Source: JAIYDJ01 sp038246975 | GTDB lineage: Bacteria > Pseudomonadota > Alphaproteobacteria > Rhodobacterales > Rhodobacteraceae | Assembly: GCA_038246975.1 (NCBI GenBank) | Contig: JBBRVJ010000144.1 | Coordinates: 1-9,496 of the forward strand | DNA: 9,496 nt | Reading direction: 5' to 3' | Shown: one piece after another, positions 1 to 7,227 of the stretch | Layout: each line of letters opens with the position of its first letter | Numbering within the stretch: position 1 is the first letter of the stretch | Translations under genes and position numbers: made by a program | The notes under the pieces: generated by a model | What the model was told of the DNA's origin: nothing | Database searches by the model: none | Seen by the model: the letters and a program-made list of their open reading frames with translations, nothing else

Positions 1-1907
1 ATGGTGTATAGCCGGTCGAGGAATTCGCCCGCGTCCGGCCCCCGCACCTCCAGCTTGCCAAGGGTCGAGACGTCCAGCAGCCCCACGCCCCCCCGAACCG
101 CTGCCACCTCTTCTGCGATCCGCGCAGCGCGGTCGCCCGCACCGTAAAGGTAAGGCCGCCACCACGCCCCCACCGGCCGCATGTCGGCCCCGAGTGCCAG
201 ATGCCGCGCGTGCAGGGCGGTGCGCCGTTCCGCCGTGTGGCCGTGGCCCGCAAGGGTTCCCAGCGCCTCGGGCATCGCGGGGGGGCGGGCGGTGGCGACA
301 CCCACTTCGGCCACCTCGCGCGCTGTCGCCTCGGCCACGATGCGCGCGGTGGCGAGGGCCGAATGACGGCCCTGGCTCGGCCCCATGCCGACGGTGGAAA
401 AGCGTTTGACCAGTTCCAGTTCGCGGTACCCCTCGGCCACCGCATTCACCAGATCGGCCACCTGCAGATCTTCGTCGAAATCGACGAAATCCTTGCCACG
501 CGGATCGGGGGCGAGCGGTTGATGCCAGAAGGCCAGTGCTGCGTCCGGGTCTTTCGGAGCGGGTTCAGAGGCGGCGGAGTCTTCGGCGGCGGGCAGACCC
601 AAAGCGCGCAGCGCGGCCTGCCCGGCGCGGCGACCGTCTGCGATCGCCGCCGCATGACCGGCATAGCCGTTGACCGTTCCGGCAAGATGCACGCCGGGCC
701 GATCAAGCCGCAGGGTGAACCGACCGGCCGCCGTGTCATGGCCAAGAGTGGCACCCGCCTGACAGGGCAATTGCCAAGCCGGGGCCTGCCCCACCGCCAC
801 CGCCAGAATGTCGCAACTAATCCAGCGGTTGCCCACCCGCACCCGCGCCACCCGGCCCCGACCATCGGCCTCGTCGATCCGGCCGCTGATCACCTCTGCC
901 GACAGCGCCGCGATGCGTGCCTCGTGCCCCGGCAGGGGGCGGGGCAGCACGATGGCGGCCACCGGGATGGCTGCGGCGGCCAGGGCCTCTGCCGCGTCGA
1001 GCCCTTCGGGCGTGCCCGCGAGGACCACCGCGCGCCGCCCCGGCATCACGCCATAAAGCCGGATCAGGCGCTGAACCGCGCCCGCCGACAGGATCCCCGG
1101 CAGATCGTTGTTTCGAAATACCGCAGGCTGTTCGATGCCGCCTACGGCAAGGATCACTTGGCCCGCGCGCACCCGCCACAGCATGCCGCCCTGCACCACC
1201 GACAGCCAGTTGTCGGCGAACCAGCCGGTGCAGGTGGCCCCTGTCATTACCCTCAGGCCCTCTGGCGGCCCTGCTGCACCCTTGGGCGTGTGGCACATCG
1301 TGCCGCCCGGTTCCGGCCCGACATCGCACAGCACCACGTCGGCCCCACCCCGCGCGGCCAGTTCGGCCGCCGCAAGGCCCGCAGGACCCGCCCCCACCAC
1401 CAGTACATCGCAATGCAGATGGCCCTTTTCACCCTCGGGAAAGCGGGCAGCCGGGTCCACCCGGCCAAGCCCGGCAAGGGCGCGGATGCGGGGTTCCCAG
1501 AACCGCAGCCAAGCCTGCCGCGACGGCCCCATGAACGTGCGATAGTAGAATCCCACCGGCAGGAACCGCGCAAACAGCCCGATCGCCGCCGCGCGGTCAA
1601 ACGCCAGCGACCCCGCGACGTTCTGCGCGCTGACCGCCAGCCCCTCGGCCACGTTGCGCAGATCGGCCTGCACATTGGGTTCCGCCCCCACCTGCACCAG
1701 AGTGTTCGCCTCGGCCCCCGCCAGACCGAAAGCGCCGCGCGGGCGGTGATACTTGAACGACCGCGACAGCATCATCTGCCCCTGCGCCGCCAGCGCGCTG
1801 GCAATGGTGTCGCCCGCAAAACCCTGCACCGCCCGCCCTTCGAACCGAAAGGTGACGGGCCGCGCGCGGTCGATCCGCGTGCCAAAGGGGGCGGGCAGAC
1901 GCATCAT
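1..1907 (-). CDS. soxA: Sarcosine oxidase-like alpha subunit (C-terminus beyond the window)
   Basis: This is the large subunit of a heterotetrameric sarcosine oxidase-type complex. In that family it binds NAD+ and passes the formaldehyde-level carbon to tetrahydrofolate through a C-terminal aminomethyltransferase domain. About 635 residues are visible of an expected 950-1000. In order they show a ferredoxin-like N-terminal domain (residues 15-100) with the family motif SRSFKYHRPRG and no Fe-S cysteines, the linker motif GFYYRTFM (119-126), a dinucleotide fold DVLVVGAGPAGLAAA from residue 167, a second part with NNDLPGILSAGAVQRL, then VKRFSTVGMGPSQGR and the start of the GcvT-like domain (RPVGAWWRPYLYGAGDRA). 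The ATG at 1907 overlaps the soxD stop as ATGA; a second in-frame ATG follows directly. The segment between the dinucleotide fold and LWRVRAG is about 40 residues, roughly 30 shorter than I recall for canonical SoxA, and contains CTGWFADNWL. The substrate may therefore not be sarcosine. Confidence 0.9.
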   Translation of the reverse strand, partial: MMRLPAPFGTRIDRARPVTFRFEGRAVQGFAGDTIASALAAQGQMMLSRSFKYHRPRGAFGLAGAEANTLVQVGAEPNVQADLRNVAEGLAVSAQNVAGSLAFDRAAAIGLFARFLPVGFYYRTFMGPSRQAWLRFWEPRIRALAGLGRVDPAARFPEGEKGHLHCDVLVVGAGPAGLAAAELAARGGADVVLCDVGPEPGGTMCHTPKGAAGPPEGLRVMTGATCTGWFADNWLSVVQGGMLWRVRAGQVILAVGGIEQPAVFRNNDLPGILSAGAVQRLIRLYGVMPGRRAVVLAGTPEGLDAAEALAAAAIPVAAIVLPRPLPGHEARIAALSAEVISGRIDEADGRGRVARVRVGNRWISCDILAVAVGQAPAWQLPCQAGATLGHDTAAGRFTLRLDRPGVHLAGTVNGYAGHAAAIADGRRAGQAALRALGLPAAEDSAASEPAPKDPDAALAFWHQPLAPDPRGKDFVDFDEDLQVADLVNAVAEGYRELELVKRFSTVGMGPSQGRHSALATARIVAEATAREVAEVGVATARPPAMPEALGTLAGHGHTAERRTALHARHLALGADMRPVGAWWRPYLYGAGDRAARIAEEVAAVRGGVGLLDVSTLGKLEVRGPDAGEFLDRLYT

Positions 1908-2158
1908 GCGTCCGGCTCCGGCAGCCAGGTCCGCAGCACCGTGTCGGTGACGGTATGGCGCTCGGCCAGAAACACCGTGTTCGACGGCGTGTGACGCCAC
2001 CATTCCACCATCGGGCCGGGGCGGTTTTCTGCGCGGAACAGATGAACGGCCCATGCGGCATCGGGCGCGTCTTTGCTGAGTTCGGGGCGCAGCGGACCCA
2101 GATACTGGAACTCGTCGATGTTGCGCGGCCCGTTCAGGGGGCAGGTCAGCAGTTTCAT
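1904..2158 (-). CDS. soxD: Sarcosine oxidase-like delta subunit without the full zinc site
   Basis: This 84-residue protein is the small delta subunit of the sarcosine oxidase heterotetramer, of normal family length. In characterised complexes it is structural and binds one zinc ion through a CPxCG motif near the N-terminus and an HxxxC motif near residue 60. Here the matching motifs read CPLNG (Cys6, Asn9) and HTPSN (His56, Asn60), so both second-position cysteines are asparagine and only two ligands remain. The rest of the fold is recognisable, including the WAVHLF helix and the ERHTVTD segment. The ATG follows the soxB stop after 8 nt, with the G-rich ribosome site AGGGGG overlapping that stop. 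Its TGA overlaps the soxA start. Family and position are certain; loss of zinc binding is inferred from the motif. Confidence 0.9.
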   Translation of the reverse strand: MKLLTCPLNGPRNIDEFQYLGPLRPELSKDAPDAAWAVHLFRAENRPGPMVEWWRHTPSNTVFLAERHTVTDTVLRTWLPEPDA

Positions 2159-2166
2159 CCTACCCC

Positions 2167-3408
2167 CTAGTGACTGGCCGCCGTGGCGCCCATTTCATTG
2201 ACCAGATCGAACCGTTCGAACCGCGACAGGGCAAAGGGCGCGAGGATGTCGGGCACCTTTCCGGTGGCGATGCACTCGGCCATCCGCTTGCCCGCAACCG
2301 GCGTTGCCTTGAACCCCCAGGTGCCCCAGCCGCAATCCAGCCACAGGTTTTCCAGCGGGGATGCCCCCATGATCGGGCTGTAATCGGGTGTCATGTCGGT
2401 GATGCCCGCCCATTGGCGCAGCACCTTGAGCCCGCGCAGGAACGGGAACAGGTGCACGGCCCCTTCGGCCAGATGCTCCTTGAGGTCCAGCGTCGAGCGG
2501 GTCGAATACAACTGATACGGGTCCGATCCGCCGCCGATCACCACCTCGCCGCGCGACGATTGCACCAGATAGGTGTGCAGGCTGACCGAAGACACCAGCG
2601 TGTGCAGCCATGGCTTGACCGGTTCGGTGACCATCGCCTGCAATGGAAAACAGCGGATCGGCAATTCCACCCCCGCCCGCAGCGCCATGTCGTAATTCAT
2701 CCCGCCGCAGGCGATCAGCACCGCCCCTGCGCCAATTGTGCCCCGGTCGGTGTTGACCGCCGTGACGCGGCCGCCCTGGACGGCAAAGCCGGTGACGGCG
2801 GTCCGCTGGTGAATTTCCACCCCCCGGCGCGACGCCTCGCGGGCATAGCCCCAGGCCACCGCATCATGCCGCGCGGTGCCCCCGTCGGGATGCCAGAGGC
2901 CGCCGAGGATTTCCAGCCCGCCGCCTTGGTCCATGTGCAATTCCGGCACCCTTGCGCGCACCTCGTCGGGGCCTATCACCTCGATCCCGATGCCCATATG
3001 TCGCCCCGTCTCGGCGCGCAGATGAAACGCGCGCAATGTCGCCTCGGAATGCGCCAGCGTAAGCTGCCCGCGCTGCGAGAACATGACGTTGAAATCCAGC
3101 TCCTCCGACATGCTGCCGTACAAGGCAACCGCCTCGCGGTAAAAGGCGATGGACTGCATGGTCATGTAGTTCGACCGGATCGTGGTGGTGTTGCGCGCGG
3201 TATTGCCACCCGCGAGCCAGCCTTTTTCCAGCACCGCAACGCTGCGGATGCCGTTGTATTTCGCCAGATGATGCGCGCAGGCCAGCCCGTGCCCCCCGCC
3301 GCCCACGATCACCACGTCGTAATGCGCCCGCAACTCTGGCGTCGGCGGCAGGTCTCCGGTCACCGGATACTGCCGGCTGAGCCCGTATTTCAGAAGGCGA
3401 AAGACCAT
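2167..3408 (-). CDS. soxB: Sarcosine oxidase-like beta subunit (FAD/FMN amine oxidase)
   Basis: This 413-residue protein is the catalytic beta subunit of a sarcosine oxidase-type complex. In the family it oxidises the N-methyl (secondary amine) substrate at FAD and passes electrons to an FMN shared with the alpha subunit. The FAD-binding Rossmann motif is YDVVIVGGGGHGLACAHHL (residues 30-48), followed by VLEKGWLAGGNTARNTT and the strongly conserved SQRGQLTLAHS. GGTARHDAVAWGYAR (176-190) holds His181, which I take as the covalent FMN histidine (His173 in Stenotrophomonas). The C-terminal ITDMTPDYSPIMG and CGWGTWGFKATP segments complete the DAO fold. The ATG at 3408 lies 6 nt after the MmgE/PrpD stop with no good ribosome site, so it is probably translated by coupling. 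The MVFRLLKYGL N-terminus differs from the usual SoxB start, though the core is standard. The true substrate could be another N-substituted glycine. Confidence 0.9.
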   Translation of the reverse strand: MVFRLLKYGLSRQYPVTGDLPPTPELRAHYDVVIVGGGGHGLACAHHLAKYNGIRSVAVLEKGWLAGGNTARNTTTIRSNYMTMQSIAFYREAVALYGSMSEELDFNVMFSQRGQLTLAHSEATLRAFHLRAETGRHMGIGIEVIGPDEVRARVPELHMDQGGGLEILGGLWHPDGGTARHDAVAWGYAREASRRGVEIHQRTAVTGFAVQGGRVTAVNTDRGTIGAGAVLIACGGMNYDMALRAGVELPIRCFPLQAMVTEPVKPWLHTLVSSVSLHTYLVQSSRGEVVIGGGSDPYQLYSTRSTLDLKEHLAEGAVHLFPFLRGLKVLRQWAGITDMTPDYSPIMGASPLENLWLDCGWGTWGFKATPVAGKRMAECIATGKVPDILAPFALSRFERFDLVNEMGATAASH

Positions 3409-3414
3409 CGCCGA

Positions 3415-4770
3415 TCAATACAGATGCTGTGCGACATCGCCAAACCGGCTGTCCGCCCGCGTCGACCCCAGCACCGCGTCGCGCAACGCCAACGCCCGGT
3501 CAGCGCCTAGAACGGGATCAGCGAATTCGTGAAACTTCGCCACGATCTCTGCCCGGTCAAACGGGCGCTCCGGCCCGCCGCGCGCGTGTGTGTCGCCCGA
3601 CGACAGCACCCGCCCGTCGTGCAGCACAAGGTCCAGATCGGCCCAGCGGCCAGCCGGATAGCGCGCCTCATGTCGCGCCTCCGCCGTCACTGTCGTGCGT
3701 GCCACCAGCCCCGCCACCAGCGGATCGGCCAGCCCTGCGCCCGAGATATGCTCAAGCCCGATGCGGCCGTGCACCAGCATCACCGCAACCGGAAAGGGCA
3801 GCGCGTACTGTGCCAGTGACGTGGTGCCGGGCATCCCCCGGAACAGCGCCACGGCATAGTCGAAGCTGCGGATGCGCACTTCGGCGATCTGATCATGGCG
3901 CAGGTTGTGCGCCTGCATCAATTCCCGCGCGGCATCGACCGCCGCATGTGCCCAGCGGCAGGTTGGGTAGGGTTTCACGTACTGCTGCCCGATCTGCCAG
4001 AACTGCCCCAGATCATCCCAGAACGGCGCTGCTACTGCCGCCTCGACCGTCACGGCAGGGGCGCCGGTGAACCCGCGTTCCGCCATGACCGCCGCTGTCA
4101 TCCCCGCAAGCGCCCCCCACCCGGACCCGTCATGCAGCATCGTCGGCGTCGCAATCTCGCGCATCATCTGACTGCGCGGGCCGTGGTATTCGGCAATCCC
4201 CAGCGCCTCGCGCAATTGCGCATCCGAAAGCCCGCGCAGCCGGGCCACCATGGCCGCCACCCCGAGGGAGTTCCAGGCACCCGACGTGTGATAATCGCTG
4301 ACGGTCGCGTGCAAGGCGATCCCCGCGCGGCCTGCAACCTCGTAGCCTACGATCAGGGCGGCCAGCGCCTCGGGGCCGGACAGATCGCGCGCTTCGGCCA
4401 TGGCGGCCAGCGTGGGCACCGTCACCACGCCGATATGCCCCTTGGTCGGGTTGTATCCGTCGTGCCCGTCGAGGTTGTCAGTCTGGGTGGCGGCGGCGAA
4501 CACAGCACCCGCCGCACTGACCTGCCGCCCATCGAACAGCATCCGCGCCGCAGGGCCACCGCTGCCCGCGCCAAACAGCATCGCCGCCGTGTCGCGCGCA
4601 ATCACGCCCGCCGTCATCGGGCCAGCCGCCGCCACGATGCCCAACGTATCAAGCAGCAGCAGGGCGGCGCTGTCCATCGCCTCGGGCGGGATGTCACCCG
4701 GAGCCAGATGCAGCGCGAACCGGGTGACCCGGGCCAGCGTATCGCCTGCTTCTTCAACCGCGTCCCGCAT
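3415..4770 (-). CDS. MmgE/PrpD family protein
   Basis: This 451-residue protein has the usual length for the MmgE/PrpD family. Known members include 2-methylcitrate dehydratase, cis-aconitate decarboxylase and iminodisuccinate epimerase. Family signatures seen are LLLDTLGIVAA (about 38-48), the DNLDGHDGYN region (98-107) with GHIG (111-114), VGYEVAGRAGIAL (141-153), the SLGVAAMVARL helix and KPYPTCRWAHAAVDA (266-280). Like most of the family it is expected to be soluble and to need no cofactor. The ATG at 4770 has a good ribosome site (AGGGGCAGGACC before ATG). It is the first gene of the operon that continues into soxB, soxD and soxA, and it is divergent from the LysR gene. Since iminodisuccinate epimerase acts at the carbon next to a secondary amine, epimerising or dehydrating an N-substituted amino acid for the oxidase is plausible, but this is inference. 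The sequence alone does not name the substrate. Confidence 0.85.
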   Translation of the reverse strand: MRDAVEEAGDTLARVTRFALHLAPGDIPPEAMDSAALLLLDTLGIVAAAGPMTAGVIARDTAAMLFGAGSGGPAARMLFDGRQVSAAGAVFAAATQTDNLDGHDGYNPTKGHIGVVTVPTLAAMAEARDLSGPEALAALIVGYEVAGRAGIALHATVSDYHTSGAWNSLGVAAMVARLRGLSDAQLREALGIAEYHGPRSQMMREIATPTMLHDGSGWGALAGMTAAVMAERGFTGAPAVTVEAAVAAPFWDDLGQFWQIGQQYVKPYPTCRWAHAAVDAARELMQAHNLRHDQIAEVRIRSFDYAVALFRGMPGTTSLAQYALPFPVAVMLVHGRIGLEHISGAGLADPLVAGLVARTTVTAEARHEARYPAGRWADLDLVLHDGRVLSSGDTHARGGPERPFDRAEIVAKFHEFADPVLGADRALALRDAVLGSTRADSRFGDVAQHLY

Positions 4771-4911
4771 GGTCCTGCCCCTCTCGCGCTGCGTCTACAC
4801 TGTGATATAATTGTGCACCGCCCTTCACACGCGATAGTTTCGGGGTCTTGGCATAAGAAAACTGTTGTCATGGTCGCGCCGGGGCGGAATCGTTTGCCGA
4901 CAAGACCCGAG
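4771..4911. promoter_or_regulatory. Divergent promoter region between the MmgE/PrpD operon and the LysR gene
   Basis: This is the only spacer between the two divergent start codons and is clearly richer in A and T than its surroundings, mainly at 4799-4813 and 4835-4865. A TATAAT hexamer lies at 4806-4811 on the plus strand. The minus strand offers TATATC at 4809-4804 as a possible -10, which would give the operon a leader of about 25-30 nt. Neither has a recognisable -35, as is common for activator-dependent promoters. GTGCAC at 4813-4818 and CACTGTG at 4798-4804 are short palindromes. I could not define a clear T-N11-A LysR box. The regulatory role is inferred from layout. Confidence 0.4.
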
Positions 4912-4917
4912 ATGCCG

Positions 4918-5814
4918 ATGAACCGACCGCCACCGCCGCTCAACTTCATCCGATCCTTCGAATGCGCTGCCCGGCACCTGAGTTTTACCCGGGCCGCGCA
5001 GGAATTGGGTTACACTCAGGCCGCGATCAGTTCCCATGTGCGCGCGCTCGAAAAGTACGTGGGCCGCGACCTTTTCGTGCGCAACGCCCGCAGCCTGCAA
5101 CTGACCGAAATGGGGGCGGCCTTTCTGCCCACGCTGCGTCAGGGGTTGACCCAGATCGACAATGCGACCGATGCGGTGATGACCGGCGGGCGCGACCGCA
5201 GTGTGATCATCGCCTGTCCGTTCAGTCTGGCGGAAAACTGGCTGCCCGGTTGCCTGGCCGCGTTCCACGAGATGCGCCCCGACATCGAGTTGACCATCCA
5301 TGGCACAGTCTGGGAAGAAGCCGACGACCGCATCGCCGACCTTGTGATCAGCGTGAGCCGCGACGACGAGGTTTCGCCGGGCGCGCAGCCGCTGTGGCGC
5401 GAAACCCTGTCGCTGCTGTGCGCGCCGGATGTGGCGGCAGGGCTGGGCGATCCTGCCGACCTGCGCGGCCTTGGCAAGGTGATCATCGCGGGGCGTCAGG
5501 AATACTGGACGATCATGGCCGACGCGCTGGCGATCCCCGAGATTGCGCGCTTCGAGCCGGTCCGGGTGGCACATTTCAAGACCAACGCCTCGAACGTGGC
5601 GCTTGAACTGGCGGCAGAGGGGCAAGGGGTAACCATCGCGCTGACGTCGCTGGCGCAGGTCTATCTGCAACGCGGGTTGCTGGTGGAACCCTTCGCCCTT
5701 CGCCCGGTCAGCCCATGGACCTATCACATCCTCAATCGCGGCGTGTCGCGCGGGGTCGCGGTCGAACGGGTGTTTCAGCACATCCTCGCCACCGGTGCTG
5801 CGCTGAACGCCTGA
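4918..5814 (+). CDS. LysR-type transcriptional regulator (GcvA-like)
   Basis: This 298-residue DNA-binding regulator has the standard LysR length. The N-terminal winged helix-turn-helix (about residues 7-65) is textbook: LNFIRSFECAARHLSFTRAA, then ELGYTQAAISSHVRALE and RDLFVRNARSLQLTEMG. The form is closest to the GcvA/AmpR-like branch. The effector domain follows from about residue 90 (SVIIACPFSLAENWLPGCL) to the end, with NASNVALELAAEGQGVTIAL near residue 222. I chose the ATG at 4918 because family proteins start a few residues before the PPLN segment; ATGs at 4912 and 4870 are in frame and no ribosome site decides between them. It is divergent from the MmgE/PrpD-sox operon, the usual arrangement for a LysR protein and its target, and convergent with the carbamoylase gene, so it might also affect the right-hand operon. 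The ligand is unknown. Confidence 0.92.
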   Translation: MNRPPPPLNFIRSFECAARHLSFTRAAQELGYTQAAISSHVRALEKYVGRDLFVRNARSLQLTEMGAAFLPTLRQGLTQIDNATDAVMTGGRDRSVIIACPFSLAENWLPGCLAAFHEMRPDIELTIHGTVWEEADDRIADLVISVSRDDEVSPGAQPLWRETLSLLCAPDVAAGLGDPADLRGLGKVIIAGRQEYWTIMADALAIPEIARFEPVRVAHFKTNASNVALELAAEGQGVTIALTSLAQVYLQRGLLVEPFALRPVSPWTYHILNRGVSRGVAVERVFQHILATGAALNA

Positions 5815-5904
5815 GCGCGCTGCGCAGCTTTGAGACACGGTGCCAACCTTCCCGGCCCGTCGAAAGGGGGGCGTCAGGCTGGCCAGCGCCGATCCTGCCG
5901 GGGT

Positions 5905-6819
5905 TCAGGGCGGTGGGCCTGCGCGCTCTGCGATGGCGCGGTACTGGTCGGGGCGGCGATAGGCGGCAAAGTCGAAATTCACCTTGCGGCAGGCGGCGAT
6001 CAGGTCGAGGTCGGCGCGGTGCACGATCACCTCGTCGCCCAGACCCATCGCCTGCGCCGCAATCTCGCCGGTGGGGGCCACGATGCACGACCCCCCGATC
6101 AGGGCCTGCCCATCCTCCAGCCCCGCCTTGGCCGCCGCCGCCACCCACAGCGTGTTCTGATAGGCCCCCGCCTGCATCGGCAGATGGTTGTGCAGCATCC
6201 GCAGATGCGCCAATGCGGGCGCTTCGGCCAGAACCTGCGGCGTGTTGTAGCCGATCAGCGCAACCTCTGCCCCGTTCAGCATCAGCATCCGGTAGGTCTC
6301 GGGCCAGCGGCGATCGTTGCAGATCGCCATGCCGACGCGGGTGCCGCGATAGTCGAACACCGGAAAGCCCAGGTTGCCGGGATCGAAATACAGCCGTTCC
6401 AGATGCACCGTCGTGTCGTCCTGCGGCTTGTCCGACCCCGGCACATGCACCTTGCGGTATTTGCCGATCACTGCCCCGTCCGGGCCTGCCAGCACGGCGG
6501 AGTTGAACCGCCCGTCCTCCGCCTGTTCGCAATAGCCCAGCGCAAAGCCGCAGCGCAGGCGGGCGGCGGCGGCGAACAGGCGCGCGGTGTCGGGACCGGG
6601 CATCGCCGCTTCGAAAAACGCCGCGATCTCGTCGGCGTCCGAAAGGTGCCAGCGCGGAAAGAACGTGGTCAGCGCCATTTCCGGGAACACCGCCAGTTCC
6701 GCCCCCATGGCGGCGGCAGTTTCCAGCAGGTGCAGCAGGCGATCCACCGTTTCGGCGCGTGCAGCGCTCCGCTGGATCGGGCCGGTCTGGCAGACGGCCA
6801 AAGTCAGCGCGCGGGTCAT
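5905..6819 (-). CDS. N-carbamoyl-D-amino acid amidohydrolase (nitrilase superfamily)
   Basis: This cytoplasmic enzyme is predicted to hydrolyse N-carbamoyl-D-amino acids to D-amino acid, CO2 and ammonia, the last step of hydantoin breakdown. At 304 residues it has the same length as the Agrobacterium enzyme and follows it through most of the chain. The catalytic triad is Glu47 (VFPEMALTTFFPRWH), Lys123 (GKYRKVHVPG) and Cys167 (ICNDRRWPE). Arg170 and Arg171, which hold the substrate carboxylate in the Agrobacterium enzyme, are present, as are His125 and His139. Further shared segments are GYNTPQ, MQAGAYQNTLW and SCIVAPTGEI. The ATG at 6819 overlaps the upstream ridA stop as ATGA and gives exactly the family length; the frame stays open upstream, but that part reads through ridA out of frame. 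It is the last gene of its operon. The natural substrate is not fixed; N-carbamoylsarcosine is an untested alternative given the nearby sox genes. Confidence 0.92.
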   Translation of the reverse strand: MTRALTLAVCQTGPIQRSAARAETVDRLLHLLETAAAMGAELAVFPEMALTTFFPRWHLSDADEIAAFFEAAMPGPDTARLFAAAARLRCGFALGYCEQAEDGRFNSAVLAGPDGAVIGKYRKVHVPGSDKPQDDTTVHLERLYFDPGNLGFPVFDYRGTRVGMAICNDRRWPETYRMLMLNGAEVALIGYNTPQVLAEAPALAHLRMLHNHLPMQAGAYQNTLWVAAAAKAGLEDGQALIGGSCIVAPTGEIAAQAMGLGDEVIVHRADLDLIAACRKVNFDFAAYRRPDQYRAIAERAGPPP

Positions 6820-7163
6820 AGCGCGGCCGTGACCTGGATTTCGACGCGGTAGGCATCGCCCGCCAGCCGCGCCTCGACCGTGGCGCGCACCGGCATGTTG
6901 GTGCGGTCGATCCACGCATCCCAAGCTGCGTTCATCAGATCGAAGTCGGCGATGTCGCGCAGCCAGATGGTCGCCGTCAGCAGGTTTGATTTCGTAGTGC
7001 CCGCGCGGGCCAGATAATCGTCGATGGCGGTCAGGATCTGCCGGGTCTGGCCGGTGGTGCCCTGGCTCAGATCGCTGGCGGTCAGCCCGGCCAGATAGAC
7101 GGTGCCGCCATGCACCACCGCTTTGCAGAGGCGGGGACCGGGGTCGATGCGGGTGATGGTCAT
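6816..7163 (-). CDS. RidA/YjgF family protein (first copy, canonical active site)
   Basis: This 115-residue protein belongs to the RidA family, small trimeric proteins that speed hydrolysis of reactive enamine/imine products to 2-oxo acids and ammonia. Visible signatures are VYLAGLTASD (residues 22-31), QTRQILTAIDDYLARAG, ATIWLRDIADFDLMNAAWDAW and the C-terminal PVRATVEARL. Arg93 matches the catalytic Arg105 of E. coli RidA, and Glu108 in YRVEI matches Glu120, so an active deaminase is likely. The protein is shorter than E. coli RidA (128 residues), chiefly at the N-terminus and around the first loop. A strong ribosome site (AGGAG) lies 5 nt before the ATG. The stop overlaps the carbamoylase start, so the two are translationally coupled. 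Its position after an amino-acid-oxidising flavoenzyme fits removal of that enzyme's imine product. Confidence 0.9.
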   Translation of the reverse strand: MTITRIDPGPRLCKAVVHGGTVYLAGLTASDLSQGTTGQTRQILTAIDDYLARAGTTKSNLLTATIWLRDIADFDLMNAAWDAWIDRTNMPVRATVEARLAGDAYRVEIQVTAAL

Positions 7164-7175
7164 GGACTCTCCTGT

Positions 7176-7227
7176 TCAGGTATCGCGCAATCGCGCGGGG
7201 GTCAGGTATCGCGCAATCGCGCGGGGG
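7176..7227. repeat. Perfect 26-bp tandem duplication at the 3' end of the flavoenzyme gene
   Basis: Positions 7176-7201 and 7202-7227 are identical over 26 bp. The right copy contains the last codons and TGA of the flavoenzyme gene; the left copy repeats them in the spacer before ridA. Each copy contains a small perfect inverted repeat, CGCGC-AATC-GCGCG on the plus strand. Without the extra copy, the flavoenzyme stop would sit only 12 nt before the ridA ATG instead of 38 nt, a spacing much more like the rest of this operon. The simplest reading is a recent slippage or duplication event; a functional pair of stem-loops is the alternative. Confidence 0.95.

Noticed and set aside
201..1994. Long plus-strand open frame of 597 codons opposite soxA.
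   Set aside because: It has an Arg/Pro/His/Gly-rich composition with no domain pattern, while the minus strand carries a continuous, well-conserved SoxA chain. This is an antisense shadow typical of GC-rich DNA.
2170..3510. Plus-strand open frame of 446 codons opposite soxB.
   Set aside because: No recognisable motifs; soxB on the minus strand explains the region fully, including catalytic motifs.
3895..4917. Upstream in-frame extension of the LysR gene that would give 639 residues.
   Set aside because: It reads antisense through the MmgE/PrpD gene, and LysR proteins start just before the helix-turn-helix; the normal 298-residue form starts at 4918.
5819..5887. Palindromes GCTGCGCAGC (5819-5828) and GCTGGCCAGC (5878-5887) as a bidirectional terminator.
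   Set aside because: They are loopless 10-bp palindromes forming only very short stems, and neither is followed by a T-run of useful length.
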